From Acidiferrobacteraceae bacterium (GTDB taxonomy: Bacteria > Pseudomonadota > Gammaproteobacteria > Arenicellales > UBA868), in assembly GCA_002721105.1 (NCBI GenBank), contig PBJL01000012.1:59219-123218 (forward strand): a stretch of 64,000 nucleotides of DNA, in the 5' to 3' direction. The stretch's first letter is position 1. Each line of letters starts with the position of its first letter. This document shows positions 59,834 to 64,000 of this stretch, piece after piece. The notes under the pieces were generated by a model that was not told where the DNA came from, ran no database searches, and saw only the letters and a list, made by a program, of their open reading frames with translations. Position numbers and translations under genes: made by a program.

Positions 59834-61627
59834 TCATTTATTTTCACGATCCATCTTTCTTAATCTAGCTTGGGCCGAAACTGCCACACGATGAGCGGGA
59901 AAATCCTGTAATAATGTCGTTAAAGTTTCACGTGAACTTTCATAGTCTGAAATTTCGTATTGAATATAACCAATCTTTAAACGTGATGCTGGAATCCTTG
60001 GGCTATTGGTGAAATAGTTCACCACTGTTTGATATGCCTTAAGCGCTTCATCATAATTCCGCGAAACATAGTAAGCTTCTGCCATCCAATACCAAGCATC
60101 ATCTGTTAACTGGCTATTTCTGTAAGTACGTAAGAAATTCGCAAATTCAAGAGCGGCCTCCTCATAACGACTTTGCTTAAGCATGTTAAAAGCTTGATCA
60201 TATGACTCTTGCTCTTCGAGCGATACTGTTGTCGAGAGAACAACAGACTGCTCATCTGGTTTGTTTTGCACCCTAGCGCTTTGAGTTGGTGAACTGGTCG
60301 AGATGTTGCTATTCGTTTCGCTTTTTAGAGTAAGTTGGTCTGGCATCTCATCGAAATTTGAGGCTCGAGGTGAATCTGATAATTCTTCTCTATTGCTATC
60401 GTTTTTAACAACATTACTCACTATTGGCGAAGGAGTTGGATTTAATTGTTCCGAAACACTTGTAGCCCATTCTGTTGGATCGTTTACCTCAGGGCCAAGC
60501 ATGATTGACAAGAGATTTTCATCGGGCAAGTTATCTGTTGCAATCAAGTCCGATTCTTGACTCCTTTGCTTTAAAGGTGTGGCGGTGACCTGTTGCAAAG
60601 ATTCCTCATTCGACTCAATTACGATCTCAACTGTTCCAGTAAAGATAGGGGGCTCAGTCACTTCGGTAAAAACGACCTGTTCATCTTCTTCAGAAACTAG
60701 TGCTTCTATCTCGATCTCTTCAACTATTTCCTCCTTATTATCTCCATCCCCAACGATAATTGGATTTGGTGGACTACTTATATCGCTAGAACGATCTTGG
60801 TCACTATTTGTCACAATTTCCCGATCTTCTTGACCAACATTTTCTACTAGATCCTCAACAGCCTCCTCAACAATAAGGGGAGAAGGCTCATCAACCACAG
60901 CGTCAACTTCGGTGGTTTTCGTTATAATTGCATCAACAGATGGCATCTCTGGCGATGGGACAACAAGTGTTAAGCGCTCCTGTGTCCGCACCCTATTATC
61001 AAGATCCTGATATAGATCAATTTGTCTTGTGCGCAATTTTTCCAATTCATAGCGTTGAAGTTCTATGCGATTTAGCAGTTCCTGAATTTCTTCTCTAAGC
61101 TCTTGGATCAAGGAAATCGTTTTAATAGCAGCGACATTACCACGATCAGTAATTTCACTTTTTTCAACTTCAGAAACTAATGAATTGGTCTCGATGTCTA
61201 TTGAAACTTCGTCAACTTCTACCTGGGAAACTGATTCAGAAATCGTGCTATTAGTCTCGATGTCTATTGAAACTTCGTCAACTTCTACCTGGGAAACTGA
61301 TTCAGAAATCGTGCTACCTGAGATAGCATTTCCAGATTCTGAGCTCTGATCAAATGCCTTGTCGACTTCATCGTTATCGCCAGTTGGTTCTACCCATTTT
61401 TTGGAGTTTTCTGCGGTGGAGCTTCCCTCATCTGCCTGAGATATAAAAACTATACATTCACCTTTGTAATTATTCCGAGTTCCAGGCGGGCAATCTGCCA
61501 AAACTGGCAATGCTGGTAGGTAAAAAAACAAGAGACTAGCGGCAAAAAGAAACACCATTCGTGCCATCATCCCATCAGAGATTCTAGATAAAATCCCCTT
61601 TAGCCGGGCAGAAATCATAAGACCCAA
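59834..61627 (-). CDS. cpoB: CpoB/YbgF-type TPR protein with a long acidic linker
   Basis: 597 residues, more than twice the usual 250. A signal peptide ends near residue 45 (SLLFFYLPALPVLA), with ATGs at about 61618 and 61570 as alternatives to the TTG start. A coiled coil follows at about 172-215 (LIQELREEIQELLNRIELQRYELEKL, cited in part), then a very acidic, Ser/Thr/Val-rich linker (about 215-465), and three to four TPRs at about 473-590 (YDQAFNMLKQSRYEEAALEF, DDAWYWMAEAYYVSRNYDEAL). CpoB coordinates PBP1b with Tol during cell division. It follows pal, the standard tolB-pal-cpoB order. Confidence 0.85.
   Translation of the reverse strand: MGLMISARLKGILSRISDGMMARMVFLFAASLLFFYLPALPVLADCPPGTRNNYKGECIVFISQADEGSSTAENSKKWVEPTGDNDEVDKAFDQSSESGNAISGSTISESVSQVEVDEVSIDIETNSTISESVSQVEVDEVSIDIETNSLVSEVEKSEITDRGNVAAIKTISLIQELREEIQELLNRIELQRYELEKLRTRQIDLYQDLDNRVRTQERLTLVVPSPEMPSVDAIITKTTEVDAVVDEPSPLIVEEAVEDLVENVGQEDREIVTNSDQDRSSDISSPPNPIIVGDGDNKEEIVEEIEIEALVSEEDEQVVFTEVTEPPIFTGTVEIVIESNEESLQQVTATPLKQRSQESDLIATDNLPDENLLSIMLGPEVNDPTEWATSVSEQLNPTPSPIVSNVVKNDSNREELSDSPRASNFDEMPDQLTLKSETNSNISTSSPTQSARVQNKPDEQSVVLSTTVSLEEQESYDQAFNMLKQSRYEEAALEFANFLRTYRNSQLTDDAWYWMAEAYYVSRNYDEALKAYQTVVNYFTNSPRIPASRLKIGYIQYEISDYESSRETLTTLLQDFPAHRVAVSAQARLRKMDRENK
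61188..61316. repeat. Two identical 63-bp copies at 66-bp spacing inside cpoB
   Basis: 61188-61250 and 61254-61316 are identical base for base; only the 3-base junction differs from a perfect tandem. Each copy plus the junction encodes 22 residues (STISESVSQVEVDEVSIDIE plus two). The lack of any synonymous change implies a very recent duplication or active conversion, in the N-terminal acidic segment before the coiled coil. Confidence 0.95.
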
Positions 61628-61675
61628 TAACCTTGAGAAAAAATTAATACTGCTTTGTTGTTATAGACTCTTCCC

Positions 61676-62230
61676 TTAATAAAGAATCTCCACACGTCGG
61701 TTTACTGACCAAGCATTTTCAGTCTGATCCATGTCAACCGGGCGTTCTTCACCATAGGAGATGATACGAATCGCATCCTCACTTAAACCTAGAGCAATAA
61801 AAACTCCTGCCACTGCTTTCGCCCGACTTTCACCGAGTGCTAAATTATATTCTCGAGTTCCACGCTCATCAGCATGGCCTTCTAATACTAAAGCCATTCC
61901 AACATTACTAGAAAGATATTCGGCATGAGCTTCGACTATAGTCATAGCTTCTGGAGTTAATTCGTTGCTGTCATATTCGAAATATACAACACGCTTACTC
62001 AGAGAATCACTGAATTCTTCATCACTAATAATTCCCGCCAAAGTATCTCCGGCATCATCATCTGACAAACCAGAAACAGTAAGAGTAGAATCGTCTTCTA
62101 CCTCAATACCTAGGCCCGTTGGATTCCATTCTTCTACCTCGGCGATCTCGTCCTTTTTTGGTTGAGTTTGGCAAGCACTTAATGTGATCCCAAAAATCAT
62201 AATCAGCGATAAGGTTAGAATCTTTTGCAT
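61676..62230 (-). CDS. pal: Peptidoglycan-associated lipoprotein Pal
   Basis: 184 residues: the lipobox LSAC at about 17-20 with Cys as the lipidation site, a linker, and the OmpA-like peptidoglycan-binding domain (VVYFEYDSNELTPEA, LEGHADERGTREYNLALGESRA, SYGEERPVDMDQTENAWSVNRRVEILY). It anchors the outer membrane to the wall and works with TolB. It lies 18 bases after tolB in the operon. Confidence 0.96.
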   Translation of the reverse strand: MQKILTLSLIMIFGITLSACQTQPKKDEIAEVEEWNPTGLGIEVEDDSTLTVSGLSDDDAGDTLAGIISDEEFSDSLSKRVVYFEYDSNELTPEAMTIVEAHAEYLSSNVGMALVLEGHADERGTREYNLALGESRAKAVAGVFIALGLSEDAIRIISYGEERPVDMDQTENAWSVNRRVEILY

Positions 62231-62248
62231 TATATTTTCTCCCTACAA

Positions 62249-63580
62249 CTATTGGTTTAAGGGCGACCATGCCGGTGACTGCATGGAACCCCCCGGAAAT
62301 CTGAGCACCTCTCGCGCCCCGCCATAAACAGAAATAATCTCCATAACTTGGCGACCACCTCGCTTCGTTGCATACAATACCATGCTACCATTTGGCGCAA
62401 ATGTCGGTGATTCATCAAATGGTCCACTCGTCAAAATTCTTAAGTTCTTGTCAAACATAGAGAATACACCAATCTGGTGTCCGTTTCTCGCTTTTGTAAC
62501 CATTAATAGATTTTTCCCATCCGGACTATAGGAAGGACGCAAATTTTCCCGTCCATCGAAAGTTATTCGAACCGCCTTACCACCAGCAGCTGGAACCCTA
62601 TATATTTGTGGTCTGCCACTTCGATCTGATGTAAACACAAGGGATCGACTATTGGGCGCCCAGGCCGGAGAGGTGTCTATGGCAATATTATTAGTGATAC
62701 GTTGTAACCTCCGGCTTTTTAGATCAATCACTACTATTTCAGAATTTCCATCTATAGACAATGATATAGCTATTTTTTTTCCATCAGGTGACCATGCTGG
62801 TGCTTGGTTGGTTCCTTCTGCCTCATAAAGTTTTTCGCGCTTCCCCGAAAAAATATCATGCAAGAATATTTTTGTGGTCAAATCCTTTTTGGCATTTTCA
62901 AAAGACACATAAGCCAAATAACGCCCTTTAGGATGCCAAGATGGAGATAGGATTGGATCCGACGACTCAACAAGCTCTTGAGGATTATGGCCATCTGAAT
63001 CTGCCACCATCAACCTATGAATCGTACCTTTACTGGCTATCTGCTCAACGGTTACATATGCTATTCGACTATCAAATGCACCTTCTTTTCCTAACAGTTC
63101 GTAAAAAATCTTATCACTTATAACGTGCGCATTTTTCCTAAATGTTTTTAAGTCAAATACTCGTCTGATGCCAGTAAGGCGTTTTTCAGAAAATACATCA
63201 AATAAAAAAGCTTTAACTTCAAACCGATTATTCTTCAGTGGTCTTATGTTGCCAACAACAAGAGCTTCGGCTTTGATGAGTCTCCAATCTTTGTAACGAA
63301 CCTGTTCTGCATTACTGGGACGACTTAAATAATCTTCGACAGGCAGAACATCAAAGCGACCGGATCGATCAAGATTCGATGCAATAATATTTCGAAAATC
63401 TTCCGGCGGCATGCCATTACCTAGCCATTCAAAAGGCACGACTGCGATCGGAATTCCTGATTCGACACCTCCTGTGACATCAATAGTTACTACAGCCCCA
63501 GAGCGCATAGGTAACACTAAAAATACGAAGCAGGAAAATATCAATAAGGCAATCCTCTTCAACATTTTAGTTTCGCACAT
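62249..63580 (-). CDS. tolB: Tol-Pal periplasmic protein TolB
   Basis: 443 residues (from ATG 63580; ATG at 63565 is equally possible and places the signal peptide directly at the start). Signal peptide (RIALLIFSCFVFLVLPMRSGA), the N-terminal TolB domain (GIPIAVVPFEWLG, GAFDSRIAYVTVE) and a six-blade beta propeller with repeated SPSWHPKGRYLAYVS / APAWSPDGKKIAIS / SPAWAPNSRSLVFTS motifs (each 16 or fewer residues). TolB relays force from TolQRA to Pal. It begins 3 bases after the tolA stop. Confidence 0.96.
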   Translation of the reverse strand: MCETKMLKRIALLIFSCFVFLVLPMRSGAVVTIDVTGGVESGIPIAVVPFEWLGNGMPPEDFRNIIASNLDRSGRFDVLPVEDYLSRPSNAEQVRYKDWRLIKAEALVVGNIRPLKNNRFEVKAFLFDVFSEKRLTGIRRVFDLKTFRKNAHVISDKIFYELLGKEGAFDSRIAYVTVEQIASKGTIHRLMVADSDGHNPQELVESSDPILSPSWHPKGRYLAYVSFENAKKDLTTKIFLHDIFSGKREKLYEAEGTNQAPAWSPDGKKIAISLSIDGNSEIVVIDLKSRRLQRITNNIAIDTSPAWAPNSRSLVFTSDRSGRPQIYRVPAAGGKAVRITFDGRENLRPSYSPDGKNLLMVTKARNGHQIGVFSMFDKNLRILTSGPFDESPTFAPNGSMVLYATKRGGRQVMEIISVYGGAREVLRFPGGSMQSPAWSPLNQ

Positions 63581-63582
63581 GA

Positions 63583-64000
63583 CTATAACTCGGGGCTAAA
63601 TCTAATACGAAATAGCTTAATATGATCATAATATTTAGGGTTTTTTGGAAATGGCAAAGGTGAAGCTTTTTTCACCGCAGCTAACACCGAACTATCAAAC
63701 CTTGGATCATTGCTACTTTTGTAGATATTTGCAGATATCACCGTGCCGTCTCGTTTAACACTAACCTCTATTATTGCTAATAAGTCTTCATCATCTAAAT
63801 TCCGCTCCCTCCAATTTTGCCTGACTTTTGCATTAATCGCACCTGTTATCGCTGTCAATGCATCAACAGCGGAAGCCTGTTCCCTTCTCTCAGCCTCCTC
63901 TGCTTCCTTCTTTTTCTTCTCTTCTGCTACACGTTTAGCTTCTGCTTCCTTCTTTTTCTTCTCTTCTGCTACACGTTTAGCTTCTGCTTCCTTCTTTTTC
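63583..64000 (-). CDS. tolA: TolA C-terminal part, 5' end cut by window edge
   Basis: The frame is open from the stop at 63585 to the right edge. The last 90 residues form the TolA/TonB C-terminal domain (VDALTAITGAINAKVRQNW, YKSSNDPRFDSSVLAAVKKAS, LPFPKNPKYY), preceded by the helical domain II of Lys/Glu/Ala repeats, of which the last 46 or so residues are seen. TolA spans the periplasm between TolQR and the Pal-TolB complex. The inner membrane N-terminus lies outside the window. Confidence 0.92.
   Translation of the reverse strand, partial: KKKEAEAKRVAEEKKKKEAEAKRVAEEKKKKEAEEAERREQASAVDALTAITGAINAKVRQNWRERNLDDEDLLAIIEVSVKRDGTVISANIYKSSNDPRFDSSVLAAVKKASPLPFPKNPKYYDHIKLFRIRFSPEL
63901..64000. 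repeat. 42-bp tandem repeats in tolA domain II
   Basis: Two perfect 42-base units (63901-63942 and 63943-63984) and 16 bases of a third that runs off the edge. On the minus strand each unit encodes 14 residues of KKKKEAEAKRVAEE type, in the helical spacer of TolA. More copies probably lie beyond the window, so the length of the spacer cannot be given. Confidence 0.95.

Noticed and set aside
1..64000. tRNA, rRNA, CRISPR, insertion sequence or prophage
   Set aside because: Scanning the intergenic regions by eye gave no cloverleaf, repeat-spacer array, transposase or phage structural gene; a tRNA could still be missed without a covariance search.

Overview
The window is AT-rich, densely coded chromosomal DNA from what looks like a free-living marine proteobacterium. 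I favour a pelagic Gammaproteobacterium, because the TolA-TolB-Pal-CpoB and PhoBR/Pst-PhoU proteins read as gammaproteobacterial and the intergenic gaps are short. This is inferred from protein style only; I did not find a 16S or tRNA gene, a CRISPR array, an insertion sequence or a prophage. The phylum is fairly safe, the class less so, and nothing lower is claimed.

Layout. 1-1929: 5' part of an RND/MMPL exporter running off the left edge. 2175-11459 (minus): one operon for a Tat-exported substrate-binding protein, two permeases and a fused double ATPase of a peptide-type ABC importer, followed by the two subunits of an ATP-dependent hydantoinase/oxoprolinase. A cytosolic M14 carboxypeptidase diverges from it (11685-12845). 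12853-15480: aldo/keto reductase, a TIGR04076-type protein and an SDR. 15695-23427 (minus): complete phosphate regulon phoB-phoR-pstS-pstC-pstA-pstB-phoU with a readable Pho box before pstS and a hairpin between pstS and pstC. A second Pho box with a correctly spaced -10 faces the other way and leads to a thioredoxin-type arsenate reductase (23709-24197), tying arsenate defence to phosphate starvation. 24474-24713: a lone 79-residue membrane protein with its own promoter and a perfect terminator.

24973-31872 (plus): a periplasmic molybdenum hydroxylase cluster: DUF2141 protein, 2Fe-2S subunit, Tat-type molybdopterin subunit, an unrecognised histidine-rich polytopic membrane protein, a ferredoxin/flavodoxin-NADP reductase, XdhC and a MobA-like transferase. 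31865-32326 (minus) holds a decayed gene resembling a DegT-type aminotransferase. 32357-34083: class 1B dihydroorotate dehydrogenase pair PyrD/PyrK. 34105-35952: two tandem DMT permeases. 36158-39863: glycosyltransferase, nucleoside phosphorylase-like protein, a spore-photoproduct-lyase-like radical SAM protein, SixA-type phosphatase and chorismate mutase. 39926-43764 (minus): M20 carbamoylase, two-subunit TPP decarboxylase of the sulfopyruvate decarboxylase type, and amidase.

44156-59627: mostly single genes: Sel1/SH3 envelope protein, an SNase-like/MORN fusion with a degraded nuclease site, a PCu(A)C-cupredoxin fusion, an epimerase, an MttB-family methyltransferase, fatty acid desaturase, TauD-type dioxygenase, nucleoside hydrolase, a third DMT permease, MscS channel, MaoC hydratase, D-2-hydroxyacid dehydrogenase, DUF805 protein and a cysteine-synthase-like enzyme. 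59834-64000 (minus): tolA (cut by the right edge)-tolB-pal-cpoB, with tandem repeats in tolA and cpoB.

Taken together the genes describe a heterotroph that scavenges dissolved organic nitrogen (cyclic amides, peptides, N-carbamoyl compounds, nucleosides, methylamines or betaines) and phosphate. The least explained parts are the molybdenum hydroxylase membrane partner, the nucleosidase/radical-SAM pair and the decarboxylase/carbamoylase operon.
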